Below, piece by piece: positions 26,317-39,626 of a DNA stretch of 64,000 nucleotides. This DNA is from VAZQ01 sp963725185 (lineage in GTDB: Bacteria; Pseudomonadota; Alphaproteobacteria; Rhizobiales; Xanthobacteraceae), in assembly GCA_963725185.1 (NCBI GenBank), contig CAVRXO010000002.1, positions 496,001 to 560,000 of the forward strand. The letters run 5' to 3'. The position numbers and the translations under genes were made by a program. Each line of letters begins with the position of its first letter. Position 1 is the first letter of the stretch. The notes beneath the pieces were generated by a model that worked only from the letters and a program-made list of their open reading frames with translations, made no database searches and had not been told where the DNA came from.

Positions 26317-27915
26317 ATGACCGAGCCTTGGTGGAAAACCGCCGTCCTCTACCAGATCTATCCGCGCTCCTTTCAGGACAGCAACCGCGACGGCGTCGGC
26401 GACTTGCCGGGGATCATCCGCCGGCTGCCTTATCTGACGGAGCTCGGCGTCGACGCCATCTGGATCTCGCCGATCTTCCCGTCCCCGATGAAGGACTTCG
26501 GCTACGACATCTGCGACTATACGGGTATCGATCGGCTGTTCGGGACGATGCAGGATTTCGATGCCCTGCTCGCCGCCGTGCATCGCAACGGGATCAAGCT
26601 GATCCTCGATTTCGTGCCCAACCATACTTCCGATCAGCACCCCTGGTTCGTCGAGAGCCGTTCCTCGCGGATCAATCCCAGGCGCGACTGGTATATCTGG
26701 CATGATCCGGCGCCCGGCGGCGGTCCGCCCAACAACTGGCTCTCCGAGTTCGGCGGCAGCGCGTGGAGCTACGATCCGAAATCGGGTCAATACTACTACC
26801 ACGCGTTCCTGCCCGAGCAGCCGGACCTCAATTGGCGCAATCCCGAGGTCGTGCGCGCCATGCACGACGTCATGCGTCATTGGCTGGGCAAAGGCGTCGA
26901 TGGCTTCCGGGTCGACGTGATCTGGCACCTGCTCAAGGACGAGCAGTTCCGCGACAATCCCCTCAATCCGGATTTCATCGCCGGCATGGCGCCGCACCGC
27001 AAGGTCCTGCCGCTTTACACCGCCGACCTCCCGGGCGTGCAAGAGATCGTCAGGGGATTGCGTCGGGTGGTCGATGAATTTCCGGAGCGATTGCTGATCG
27101 GCGAGATCTACCTGCCGGTGGAGCGGCTGGTTGCCTATTATGGCCGTGATCTCGAAGGCGTGAACCTGCCCTTCAATTTCGCCCTGCTGCAGGCCCATTG
27201 GGATGCCGGCACGATCGCGGCGCTGATCGACAGCTACGAGGCTGCGCTGCCGGCCGGAGGCTGGCCGAACTGGGTGCTGGGCAATCACGACTGCGTTCGC
27301 ATTGCGAGCCGGGTCGGCAGCCGACAGGCGCGCATCGCCGCCATGCTGCTGCTGACATTACGCGGGACCCCGACACTCTACTACGGAGACGAGATCGGAA
27401 TGCCGCAGGTGCCGATCCCGCGCGACCGGGTGCGTGACCCCTTCGAGAAGCGCGTGCCGGGGATCGGAATGGGCCGGGATGGGGCACGAACACCGATGCA
27501 ATGGGACGGTGGTGATTTTGCAGGTTTCTCGAGTGTGGAGCCCTGGCTGCCCATCTCGGACAGCTTCGCCAGCGAGAATGTCGAGACGGAGCGCAGCGAC
27601 CTGTCGTCGATCCTCGATCTCTATCGGCGCTTGATCGCGGCACGGCGGCAACGCCCGGCCTTGTCGGCGGGCGGCTACCGCCGCATCCCGGCGGAGCCTG
27701 ATCTGCTGCTTTATCTTCGGCAGGACGGCCAGGAGAGCATCCTGGTTGCGCTGAATTTCAGCTCGAGGACGATTTCGGTGCCTCTCCTGCCCGCGGTCGC
27801 CATCGGGGGGGTGCTGGTGTCGAGCTTCGGCGACCGCGAGGGCGAGCCGGTGTCCGATCGGATCGTGCTGCGCGCCGACGAGGGCCTGGTCATCGAGGGA
27901 ACCATGTCCTGGTGA
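26317..27915 (+). CDS. GH13 alpha-glucosidase / oligo-1,6-glucosidase type
   Basis: A 532-residue cytosolic GH13 enzyme that releases glucose from alpha-glucosides such as maltose, isomaltose or sucrose. The start is WWKTAVLYQIYPRSFQDSNR at ATG 26317; an upstream in-frame extension is unconserved. Catalytic residues are D200 in GFRVDVIWH, E263 in LLIGEIYLP and D325 in VLGNHDCVR. The beta-4 to beta-8 regions and the short C-terminal beta domain (LLLYLRQDGQESILVALNFS) match AglA-like enzymes. No signal peptide. It follows the TreS-like gene and could split its disaccharide product, feeding glucose to central metabolism. Confidence 0.88.
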   Translation: MTEPWWKTAVLYQIYPRSFQDSNRDGVGDLPGIIRRLPYLTELGVDAIWISPIFPSPMKDFGYDICDYTGIDRLFGTMQDFDALLAAVHRNGIKLILDFVPNHTSDQHPWFVESRSSRINPRRDWYIWHDPAPGGGPPNNWLSEFGGSAWSYDPKSGQYYYHAFLPEQPDLNWRNPEVVRAMHDVMRHWLGKGVDGFRVDVIWHLLKDEQFRDNPLNPDFIAGMAPHRKVLPLYTADLPGVQEIVRGLRRVVDEFPERLLIGEIYLPVERLVAYYGRDLEGVNLPFNFALLQAHWDAGTIAALIDSYEAALPAGGWPNWVLGNHDCVRIASRVGSRQARIAAMLLLTLRGTPTLYYGDEIGMPQVPIPRDRVRDPFEKRVPGIGMGRDGARTPMQWDGGDFAGFSSVEPWLPISDSFASENVETERSDLSSILDLYRRLIAARRQRPALSAGGYRRIPAEPDLLLYLRQDGQESILVALNFSSRTISVPLLPAVAIGGVLVSSFGDREGEPVSDRIVLRADEGLVIEGTMSW

Positions 27916-27967
27916 TCCTCGCGTGAGCCGCCGCGCATGTCGCGGGCGCTCGCGCGCGCCGGTGCGC

Positions 27968-30011
27968 TCAATCGGTCCGCCCGCTCGGGGTGCTTCGACC
28001 GGCCGATGCCATGACATCGGCAACGGCGGCGAGGCCGTCTTGCAGCTTCAGATCCTCCAGCCGCACCGGCAGCCGACGCCGCCAGTTCGGGTGCGTGTCG
28101 ATGGTCCCCGGAACGTTGACCTGATCGCGAATGCCCAACGCATCCTCGATGGCGACCACCAATAGACGCGCCGGCGTTCGCGCCAGGAAGCGGGCGACCG
28201 AGGTGAAGTCCGGGTCCGCGGTGTCGCGCGCCAGCGCGCTTCGCAATGCGAGTTGCGCGGCCGCACGCTCCTGGTCGGTCTCGCCCGGATCGATGTTGAG
28301 CGCGCGCTTGACCGCAAGATCATGTCCGCGCATCCATCCGGCGAAGGTTGGAAGATCGTGAGTGCCGAACGTCACCAGGGCGTTCTCGCGGTACGACTCG
28401 GGCGGCAGGAAACGCCCGTCGGCGGCGCGCTCGAACAGCATCACCTGATAGGACCAGATCCCCCAATCGGCCAGCGTATCGCGAAAACCGTCCGGCACGG
28501 TTCCGAGATCCTCGCCGATCACGATGCACCTTTGCCGAATGCTTTCCTGGGCGCTGACCGCGAGCAGGGCCGCGAAGGGAAAGCGGACATACACCCCCTG
28601 GCCGGCCCGCATCCCCTCGGGGATCAGGTAGAGGCGCTTGAGCCCGAGGACGTGATCGAGCCGGATGGCGCCGGCATAACGCATCGCGGTTTGCAGCAAG
28701 GAGCGAAACGGCGCGAAACGTTCCGCTTCCAGCGCGTCCGGATTGAACGCCGCCAGTCCCCAGTTCTGCCCGGCCGTGTTGTAGAGGTCCGGAGGCGCAC
28801 CGACGCTGAGTTCCGACATGACGGCGCGCTGGTCGTTCCAGGCATCAAACCCCTCGGGATGCATCCCGACGGCCACGTCAAGATAAAGCCCGATCGGCAG
28901 GGTCAGATCGTGGGCGCGCCGGCAGCAGGCCTCAAGCTGCGTATCGGCGACCCATTGCACGAATTCGAAGAACCCGATGGCGTCGCCATCGTTCAGGCGC
29001 AGCGCCGCCAGATCGGCCTCGCTGGGGTTGTGCCATTGGTCGGGCCATTGTCGCCAAGGCCTGCCGAACCGCCGGCGCAGGAATTCGAACACAGCAAAGC
29101 GCCCCAATAGCGGGCCGCGTTCGCGGCGAAATTCCGCGAAGGCCTGGCGTCGGGAAGCTTCCGCGCCAGAAAAGCGCTCATAGGCCAGCCGGAGCGCACG
29201 CGTCTTGGCGGCCGCTACACCCGGATAATCCACCAACTCGCGTTTCCGGAGTCCCTCCACCTCGGCTTGCAGCCCGGCCGCCTCGAGCCCGGGAAACTCC
29301 GGTATCGCCTCCACATCGATATAGAGCGGGTTCAGAAAAAGCCGGCTGTTCGGTGAATAAGGGCTGGCGGCTTCCGCATGGTCATCAAACAGAGCATGCA
29401 GGGGGTTCAGCGCAATGCCGGCGGCGCCGAGGTCGGCGGCAAGCTCGAGCAGCCCCGCAAGGTCGGTGAAGTCTCCACAGCCCCAGTTGCGCCCGGAGCG
29501 TACGCCATAAAGCTGCACCGCCAACGCCCACAGGCACCGGGGTCCAGCCTCCGCTCCCTGGAAGGCTTGCAGCGGCGCGCTCAGCAGCGTAGCCGCCTCG
29601 ATCCTCTCGCTGCCGGAAGAGCGCGCCACGACCTTGAGCTCATAGCTGCCGAGCGGCAGATCGCCGGGCAGCTTGATGGCGGCGGACTCGCTCGCCCCGG
29701 CCGTGATGCTTGAATTCGGGCAAAGCCGTAGTCGAGAAATTCACATCCGGGAGGATTTCCCACCGCACTTTGGCGCGCGCGTTGGCCCGCAGCCGCAGCG
29801 TCAAACCTTCGCCCTGCCGTACGACCACCGTCGGCGGCAGCAGCCGCCGCGCCGATTGCCGGCTTCCTGCCATGGCAGCGGTCACGCGGGCGAGCCCTTC
29901 CGGGTCCGCCATCCGTTCCTGGCCCCGTGCATCGCGGAATTGCGTCTCAATGCCCAGGCGGGCCGCGCGCTTGGAAATCTGTTCCGCCGAAGGCGACTTG
30001 CGTGAGCTCAT
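27968..30011 (-). CDS. malQ: 4-alpha-glucanotransferase (amylomaltase), one frameshift
   Basis: Disproportionates malto-oligosaccharides, about 680 residues (GH77). Residues 1-110 are an N-terminal beta module; the catalytic part begins at LWALAVQLYGVRSGRNWGCG and shows ALNPLHALFDDHAEAASPYS, LYLDVAVGMHPEGFDAW, AIRLDHVLGLKRLYLIPEGM (nucleophile Asp), VIGEDLGTVP (acid Glu) and TFGTHDLPTFAGWMRG. An extra base near 29738-29742 breaks the frame between WEILPDV and the SSITAGASES segment; removing it gives one open frame from ATG 30011 to 27968 (3n+1 span). It is the only cluster member on the minus strand, divergent from glgE. The start at 30011 lacks a good ribosome site. Confidence 0.9.
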
Positions 30012-30049
30012 CCCATGGTTTCGCTGCGCGACCGGGTCAAGGAACTGAC

Positions 30050-30077
30050 GGAACCAAATGCGGGTCGCATTGGTTCC
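30050..30077. promoter_or_regulatory. Palindrome in the malQ-glgE divergent region
   Basis: GGAACCAAATGCG (30050-30062) and CGCATTGGTTCC (30066-30077) form a near-perfect inverted repeat with one bulged A. Another GGAAC is at 30041. The site lies between malQ (start 30011) and glgE (start 30167). It may be an operator; GGAAC on both strands also resembles the -35 of alphaproteobacterial EcfG promoters, with GGTT instead of the usual CGTT at the right distance. Both readings are inference. Confidence 0.4.
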
Positions 30078-30166
30078 ACATCGGTAATCTGCAGTAATTT
30101 GCCCCGGCCGCTCTGGGCGCGGCTGCGGCAGGGTGCCGAACGACAGGCTGGAACAGACGGCGAACC

Positions 30167-32113
30167 GTGAATATCCCATCAATCGGCGTCCGCTCCGGAC
30201 GACGAATTATCATCGAGGACGTTTATCCGAGCGTCGAGGAGGGTCGCTTCGCGGTGAAGCGCATCGCGGGCGAGGCGCTCGACGTCTGGGCCGATATCGT
30301 CCGTGACGGCAATGCCGTGCTTGGCGCCGAGTTGCTGTGGCGTCCGGGCACGACGGGAAAGTGGCTTCGCACCGCCATGCGCTCACCTGGGAACGACCGC
30401 TGGACCGCAAGCTTCGTCCCGCCCAAGCCGGGCCGCTATGAATATGCGATTGAAGCCTGGACCGATGTCTTCGGCACATGGCGTCGCGACGTTTTGGCGA
30501 AGCGCGAGGTTGGCCTCGACGTCAGCCTGGAAACGCTGGAAGGATGGCGTCTGCTCGAAGGCGTGAGGCCGCGCAGCACCGCCGACACGCGCCTGATTGG
30601 TGAACTCTGTCGGAAGACCGACACACGCGACTCCCTGGAGATACTGCTCGCGGACGATATCGCGGCAATAGCCGCGACCGATCAACAAACCGACCTGACC
30701 CGCAGCCCGACATTGCCGCTGGTGGTGGATCGGCCGCTGGCCCGGGCGGCCGCCTGGTATGAAATGGTGCCGCGCAGCCAAGGCGCCATTGCGGGCCGCC
30801 ACGGCACATTCGACGACTGCATCGCCCGACTGCCGGACATCGCCTCGCTCGGATTTGACGTGGTCTACCTGACCCCCATCCATCCGATCGGCCGGACCAA
30901 CCGCAAGGGCCGCAACAACGCGCTGGTCGCGCAGCCGGGCGATCCGGGCAGCTTCTATGCCATCGGCTCTCAGGAGGGCGGCCACGACGCGATCCACCCG
31001 GAGCTTGGCACGCTCGCCGATTTCCGCCGCTTCGTCGCCGCCTGCGGGGACCACGGGATGGAGGTCGCACTGGACTTCGCGGTACAATGCTCGCCCGATC
31101 ATCCGTGGATCGCCCAGCATCCGGAATGGTTCAAGCGGCGGCCCGACGGCTCGATTCAATACGCCGAAAACCCGCCCAAGAAATACGAGGACATCGTCAA
31201 CCCGGACTTCTACGGCGTCGATGCCGAGCAGCTATGGTTGGCGCTGCGCGACGTGGTCCTGTTCTGGGTCGCGCAGGGGGTTCGCATCTTCCGGGTCGAC
31301 AATCCGCACACCAAGCCGTTTCCGTTCTGGGAATGGCTGATCCGCGAGGTTCAAACGCTGCATCCCGAGGTCATCTTCCTGGCCGAAGCCTTTACCCGCC
31401 CGAAAGTCATGAAGGCGCTCGCCAAGCTCGGCTTCACCCAATCCTACACCTACTTCACGTGGCGCACCGGCAAGAACGAGCTGCAGACCTATTTGAGCGA
31501 GATCACCGGCTATCCGGAGCGCGAATACTTCCGCCCCAACTTCTTCGTCAACACGCCCGACATCCTGCCGATCCATCTGCAAAGCGGCGAGCCCTGGATC
31601 TTCAAGGCGCGCGTGGCGCTCGCCGCGACGCTGTCGGGCAATTACGGCATCTACAACGGCTTCGAGTTGCTCGAGCACGAGGCGATCCCGGGAAAGGAAG
31701 AATATCTCAATTCCGAGAAATACGAGCTGAAGGTGCGAGACTGGAACCAGCCCGGCAACATCAAAAACTATATCGGCCAGCTCAACTGGCTGCGGAAGGC
31801 CAACGCCGCCTTGCAGCAGACCGCCGACCTGCGCTTTGCCACCCTCGATGACGCGGAGGTCATCGGCTTTGTCAAGGAATCCCCCGCCCGCGACAATGCG
31901 GTGGCGGTCGCAATTGCGCTGAGCAAGCACGGGCCGCGCCAATTCTGGTTTCATTTCGGCGACATCGAGATCGGCCCCGAGGATGCCCGCCGCCGCGTCG
32001 CGGCCGTCGAGAATCTCGTGACCGGTGAACGCATCGTGACCGAATGGGGCGGGGTTCGGCTGCGCATCGATCCGGAGCACGATCCCGCCTTGCTGTTCCG
32101 TTGCCTGACGTGA
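30167..32113 (+). CDS. glgE: Maltose-1-phosphate maltosyltransferase GlgE
   Basis: Extends alpha-1,4-glucan with maltose units from maltose 1-phosphate. The 648 residues comprise an N-terminal beta domain (IIIEDVYPSVEEGRFAVKRI, typical of GlgE), the GH13 barrel from AAAWYEMVPRSQGA onwards and a C-terminal beta domain. Nucleophile D378 lies in RIFRVDNPHTKPFPFWEW and the acid E407 in VIFLAEAFTRPKVM; their spacing of 29 equals that of the characterised Streptomyces enzyme (D394/E423). YAENPPKKYEDIVNPDF contributes to the phosphate site. Start is GTG 30167. The stop is 11 bases before the TreS-maltokinase start, so the donor-making and donor-using enzymes are co-transcribed. Confidence 0.96.
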   Translation: MNIPSIGVRSGRRIIIEDVYPSVEEGRFAVKRIAGEALDVWADIVRDGNAVLGAELLWRPGTTGKWLRTAMRSPGNDRWTASFVPPKPGRYEYAIEAWTDVFGTWRRDVLAKREVGLDVSLETLEGWRLLEGVRPRSTADTRLIGELCRKTDTRDSLEILLADDIAAIAATDQQTDLTRSPTLPLVVDRPLARAAAWYEMVPRSQGAIAGRHGTFDDCIARLPDIASLGFDVVYLTPIHPIGRTNRKGRNNALVAQPGDPGSFYAIGSQEGGHDAIHPELGTLADFRRFVAACGDHGMEVALDFAVQCSPDHPWIAQHPEWFKRRPDGSIQYAENPPKKYEDIVNPDFYGVDAEQLWLALRDVVLFWVAQGVRIFRVDNPHTKPFPFWEWLIREVQTLHPEVIFLAEAFTRPKVMKALAKLGFTQSYTYFTWRTGKNELQTYLSEITGYPEREYFRPNFFVNTPDILPIHLQSGEPWIFKARVALAATLSGNYGIYNGFELLEHEAIPGKEEYLNSEKYELKVRDWNQPGNIKNYIGQLNWLRKANAALQQTADLRFATLDDAEVIGFVKESPARDNAVAVAIALSKHGPRQFWFHFGDIEIGPEDARRRVAAVENLVTGERIVTEWGGVRLRIDPEHDPALLFRCLT

Positions 32114-32124
32114 AAGGGGACATC

Positions 32125-35100
32125 GTGGACGCCGCGTCAACTCTCAAGACCGAACGTGCGCTCGATGCCGAGGAGCTCTGGTTCAAGGATGCCATCATCT
32201 ACCAGCTGCACGTCAAGGCGTTCGCGGACAGCAACAGCGACGGCATCGGCGACTTCGTCGGGCTGACCGAAAAGCTCGATTATCTGCAGGACCTCGGCGT
32301 CACCGCGCTCTGGCTGTTGCCGTTCTATCCTTCGCCCGGCCGCGACGACGGCTACGACATCGCCGACTACCGCAACATCAACCCCGATTTCGGAGCCATG
32401 AAGGACTTTCGCCGCTTCATGCAGGAAGCCAAGCGGCGCAAGCTCCGGATCATCATCGAGCTCGTGATCAATCACACCTCCGACCAGCATCCATGGTTCC
32501 GGCGGGCGCGCGCCAGCCGCACCGGCTCGGACGCGCGCAACTGGTATGTGTGGAGCGATACCGATCAGCGTTATGCCGGCACCCGCATCATCTTCAACGA
32601 TACCGAGAAATCGAACTGGGCCTGGGACCCGGTCGCGCAGGCCTATTACTGGCACCGGTTCTTCTCGCATCAGCCCGACCTGAACTACGACAATCCGAAC
32701 GTGGTCGAAGCGATGGTGCAGGTCATGCGCCGCTGGCTCGATCTCGGCGTCGACGGGTTCCGGCTCGATGCCATCCCCTATCTGTGCGAGCGCGAGGGCA
32801 CCAGCAACGAAAACCTTCCCGAGACCCATGCGGTGATCAAGACGATCCGCGCGGCGCTCGATGCCCATGCGCCCGGCAAGCTGCTGCTGGCCGAAGCCAA
32901 TCAATGGCCGGAAGACGTCGCCGCCTATTTCGGCAACGGCGACGAATGCCACATGGCCTATCATTTTCCGTTGATGCCGCGGATCTACATGGCCATCGCC
33001 CAGGAGGACCGCTTTCCGATCTCCGACATCGTGCGGCAGACTCCCGACATTCCGGCCAACTGCCAATGGGCCCTGTTCCTGCGCAACCACGACGAGCTGA
33101 CATTGGAGATGGTCACCGATGTGGAGCGCGACTACCTGTGGTCCACCTATGCGAGCGATCCGCGGGCGCGGATCAATCTCGGCATCCGCCGCCGGCTGGC
33201 GCCGTTGATGGACAACGATCGGCGCAAGATCGAGCTGGTGAACTCGCTGCTGCTGTCGTTTCCCGGCACCCCGATCATCTATTACGGCGACGAGATCGGG
33301 ATGGGCGACAACATCTATCTGGGCGACCGCAACGGCGTGCGCACGCCGATGCAGTGGACCCCGGACCGCAACGGCGGCTTCTCGCGCTGCGACCCGGCGC
33401 GGCTGTTCCTGCCCACGATCATGGATCCGGTCTACGGCTACGAAGCGGTGAACATCGAGGCCCAATCGCGCAACATCGCTTCGCTATTGAGCTGGACCAA
33501 GCGGCTGATCACGGTGCGCAAGTCAAGCAAGGTCTTCGGCCGCGGCTCGCTCACATTCATCCGCACCAGGAACCGCTCGGTGCTGGTCTATGTCAGGCAA
33601 TACGAGACCGATGTCATCCTGTGCGTGGCGAACCTCTCGCGCTCCGCGCAGGCGACCGAGATCGACCTGTCGCCGTGGCGCGGGCGCGTCCCGCTCGAGA
33701 TGCTGGGCCGGCGCAGCTTCCCCACCATCGGGGACCAGCCCTATGTGGTCACGCTCGCCCCCTACGGATTCTTCTGGTTCTTTCTCTGCGAGCAGGCAGG
33801 CGAGATCGAAGCGCCCATCATCGCGCCGGAATTCGAGACCCTGGTCGTCAGCGAGGGCTGGCGCTCGTTCGCGCACGGCCGCGCCCGCATGATTCTCGAG
33901 CGCGACGTGCTGCCGGCCTTCCTGGCGAACCGGCGCTGGTTTCCCGCCAAGGACAGTGCGTCGGTCACCGCCAAGCTTGCCGCCACCATCCCGCTCACCG
34001 CCGGCGAGCTTGGCCTCGCGCTGGCCTTGATCGAGACCAAGAGCGGACGCGAGAGCGGGCAATACTTGATGCCGCTCGCGATCAACTGGTCCCGCTTCGA
34101 CCGTGCCCGCAACAATCCCAATGCGCTCGCAGCCGTGCGCCGCGGGCCGCGCGAAGGCACGCTCCTGGACGCGACCGCCGACATCGCATTCATCTCGAAC
34201 CTGCTGGCCAAGGTCCGCGCCGGCAGCACGCTGGAGACCGAGGGCTTGAATTTGGAATTTTCGCCCGTGGGTCAATTCGCCCAATCCGAATTGCCGGCGA
34301 TCGAGGAGGTACGCGCGGTCGATACCGAGCAATCGAACACCACGGTGCTGGTCGGCAGCGATTATGTGGTCAAGCTGTTTCGCCGGATCGAGCCCGGCAT
34401 CAATCCCGAGATCGAGGTCGGACGCTTCCTCACCGAGGTCGCGGGCTTCGCCAATATGCCGCCGCTGTTGGGAACGGTCGAGCTGGTGGAAGGCGAGACC
34501 CGCAGCGCCGTGGCGGTCATCCATCGCTTCATCGAGAACCAGGGCGACGCCTGGTCGGTGACCAATGCCTATCTCGACCGCTATGTCGAGGAGCAGCGCT
34601 TGCTGACCGGCGACGCCGCCACCGACAGCGATGAGCAGGCCACTTACCTGCTGCGCCTGCGCCAGGTCGGCCGCCGGGTGGCCGAGATGCAGCTTGCCCT
34701 CGCCAGCCGCGACGATGTGCCCGATTTCAAGCCCGAGCCGATCAGCCCCGCCGAGGTCGGCCAATGGACCGAGGAGGTGCTGCGCCGAGCGCAACGCGCA
34801 TTCGCCAAGCTGGCGCGCTACCGCGCCCGGACCGAGGGCGCAGATCGAGCGCTGATTGATGAGGTTCTGGCGCACGAGTCTTCGTTGCCGGCCCGCCTGC
34901 GCGGCCTCCTGCCGGATACCGTCGATGCGATGAAAATTCGGCATCACGGCGATTTCCATCTCGGCCAGATGCTCATCGTCAAGGACGACGTGGTAATCCT
35001 GGATTTCGAAGGCGAGCCACGGCGCAAGCTGGCGGATCGGCGGCGCAAGGCTCCGGCCGCCCGCGACGTGGCCGGCCTGATCCGCTCGATCGACTATTCG

Positions 35101-35396
35101 GCCACCGCGGCCCTCGAGCGCGCCCTCAAATCGTCGCCCGACGAGCAAGGCAAGATCGCGCGCGCGCTCGACGAATGGCGCGAGCGTTCGGTCGCGGCGA
35201 TGCTGGCCGCCTATCGCGAATTCATCGTCGATCCGCGACTCTGGCCGGCGGAGCCGGGCGATGCCGAGCGGCTGCTCGATTTCTTCCTGCTGGAAAAAGC
35301 CTGCTACGAGCTCGAATACGAGATGGTGCACCGCCCGCATTGGCTGCGGGTCCCGCTCGCCGGCATCCAACGCATCCTTTCGCGGCGGGCACCGTC

Positions 35397-35400
<4 letters not shown>
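32125..35400 (+). CDS. treS: Trehalose synthase-maltokinase fusion (TreS-Pep2)
   Basis: Bifunctional enzyme of about 1091 residues making maltose 1-phosphate from trehalose. Residues 1-545 are trehalose synthase (AIIYQLHVKAFADSNSDGIG; catalytic D215 in FRLDAIPYL, E257 in LLAEANQWP, D323 in LRNHDELTLEM). Residues about 580-1090 are maltokinase: an N-terminal cap (LPAFLANRRWFPAKDSASVT), VVKLFRRIEPGINPEIEVGR for nucleotide binding, then IRHHGDFHLGQMLIVKDD with catalytic D943 and VILDFEGEP. Start is GTG 32125 with AAAGGGGA just upstream. Such fusions are common in proteobacteria. The stop overlaps glgB (ATGA). Confidence 0.95.
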
Positions 35401-37553
<2,153 letters not shown>

Positions 37554-39626
37554 CACCAGGTTTTCGGCCGGTGCGTCCCATCCGCTCGGCGCCAGCTGGG
37601 ACGGGCGGGGGACCAACTTCGCGCTGTTTTCCGCCAACGCGAAGAAGGTGGAGCTTTGCCTGTTCGACAGCCAGGGCCGGCGCGAGCTCGAACGGATCGC
37701 GCTGCCGGAGCGCACAGAGGACGTGTGGCACGGCTATTTCAGCGACGTCATGCCCGGCCAAGTCTACGGCTTCCGCGTGCATGGACCCTATGAGCCGGAG
37801 CAAGGTTTTCGTTTCAACGACTACAAGCTCCTGCTCGATCCTTATGCGAAACGGCTCACCGGCCGGCTGGTTTGGAGCGACGCCCATTTCGGCTACCGGG
37901 CCGGCAGCGCCCGCGCCGACCTGTCGTTCGATCGGCGCGACAATGCGCGCGGCATGCTGAAGGCGGTGGTGGTCGACGAGAGCTTCACGTTGGATCGCAG
38001 AAGCGGCCCGATGGTGCCCTGGGAGGACACCGTCATCTACGAGGCCCATGTCAAAGGCCTGACCCAGCAGCGCGAGGACGTCGCCGCGGGCTTGCGCGGC
38101 CGCTATGGGGCGCTGAGCGCTCCCGCCATGATCGCCCATTTCAAGCGGCTCGGCGTGACCACCGTCGAGCTCCTGCCCATCCACGCATTCGTGGACGACC
38201 GGCAACTGGTCCAGCGCAGCCTGGTGAACTATTGGGGCTACAGCACGCTCTGCTTCTTCGCGCCCGAGGCCCGCTATGCCGCCGACGTTCCGCTCGACAG
38301 CTTTTGCGCCATGGTCTCGCGGCTGCACGACGCCGGCATCGAGGTCATTCTGGACGTCGTCTACAACCATACCTGCGAGGGCAATCATCTGGGCCCGACG
38401 CTGAGCTTTCGCGGCATCGACAACACCTCGTATTATTGGCTCAGCAAGGATCAGCCGCGCTATTACGAGAACTTCGCCGGGACCGGGAACGCGCTCAACC
38501 TCACGCATCCGCGCGTCCTGCAGATGGTGATGGATTCGCTGCGCTATTGGGTGGAGATCGGGCACGTCGACGGCTTCCGCTTCGATCTCGCGACCACGCT
38601 CGGCCGCGGGCCGAACGGATTCGATGCGGGCGCCAGCTTCTTTGCGGCGATCCGGCAGGATCCGGTGCTGACGGCCGCAAAGCTCATCGCCGAGCCTTGG
38701 GACGTCGGGCTCGGGGGCTATCAGGTCGGCCATTTCCCGCCTGGCTGGTCGGAATGGAACGACCACTTTCGGCAGACGCTGCGCCGGTATTGGAACGGTG
38801 ACGACGGCAACGTGATCGGAGATGTCGGCGGCCGGATGACGGCGTCGAGCGATCTCTTCAATCACGATGGCCGCGGGCCGCGCGCCAGCATCAATCACGT
38901 CACCGTTCATGATGGTTTCACCCTCGCCGATCTGGTGAGCTACGCCCACAAGCACAACGAGGCCAACGGCGAGGACAATCGCGACGGCTCCGACGACAAT
39001 CACAGCACCAATTGCGGCGTCGAGGGACCCACGGACGATCCGAGCATCCTGCAATTGCGGCAGCAGCTGCGGCGAAGCTTGCTGGCCTGCCTGTTGCTGG
39101 GTCAGGGCGTCCCGCTATTGCTGGCGGGCGACGAAGTCGGCAACAGCCAGGACGGCAACAACAACGCCTATTGCCAGGACAATCCGATCGGCTGGGTGGA
39201 CTGGTCGAAGCTCGGCCGCGAAGGCGAGGACATGTGCGACCTGATCGGCCGGTTGACCGAGTTGCGGCGCCGTTTTCCGCAGCTGCGGCCGCGCCGCTTC
39301 GTCGGCGGCCGGCAACCCGATGGAAGCTACGGGGTGTTGTGGCTGACGCCGCGGGCGAGCGAGATGACCGAGCAGGACTGGAACTTCCCCGAAGGCCGCT
39401 TTCTCGCCTATGCGCTCGGGCCGTTGCAGCAAGGAAAGCCGCCGCTCTATATCGTGCTCAACGCGTCAGCGCAGGCCATCGAATTCGTCTTCCCTCCGCT
39501 CCCCGAATGCACCGGTTGGGCCCTTCAGCTCAATACCGCCGAACCGGTGCAGAAGCTTCAAGATTTCAATTGCGGCTCCAAATGGCAGGTGCCGGCGCGA
39601 TCCGTCCTGGTGTTCGCGGGGACGCG

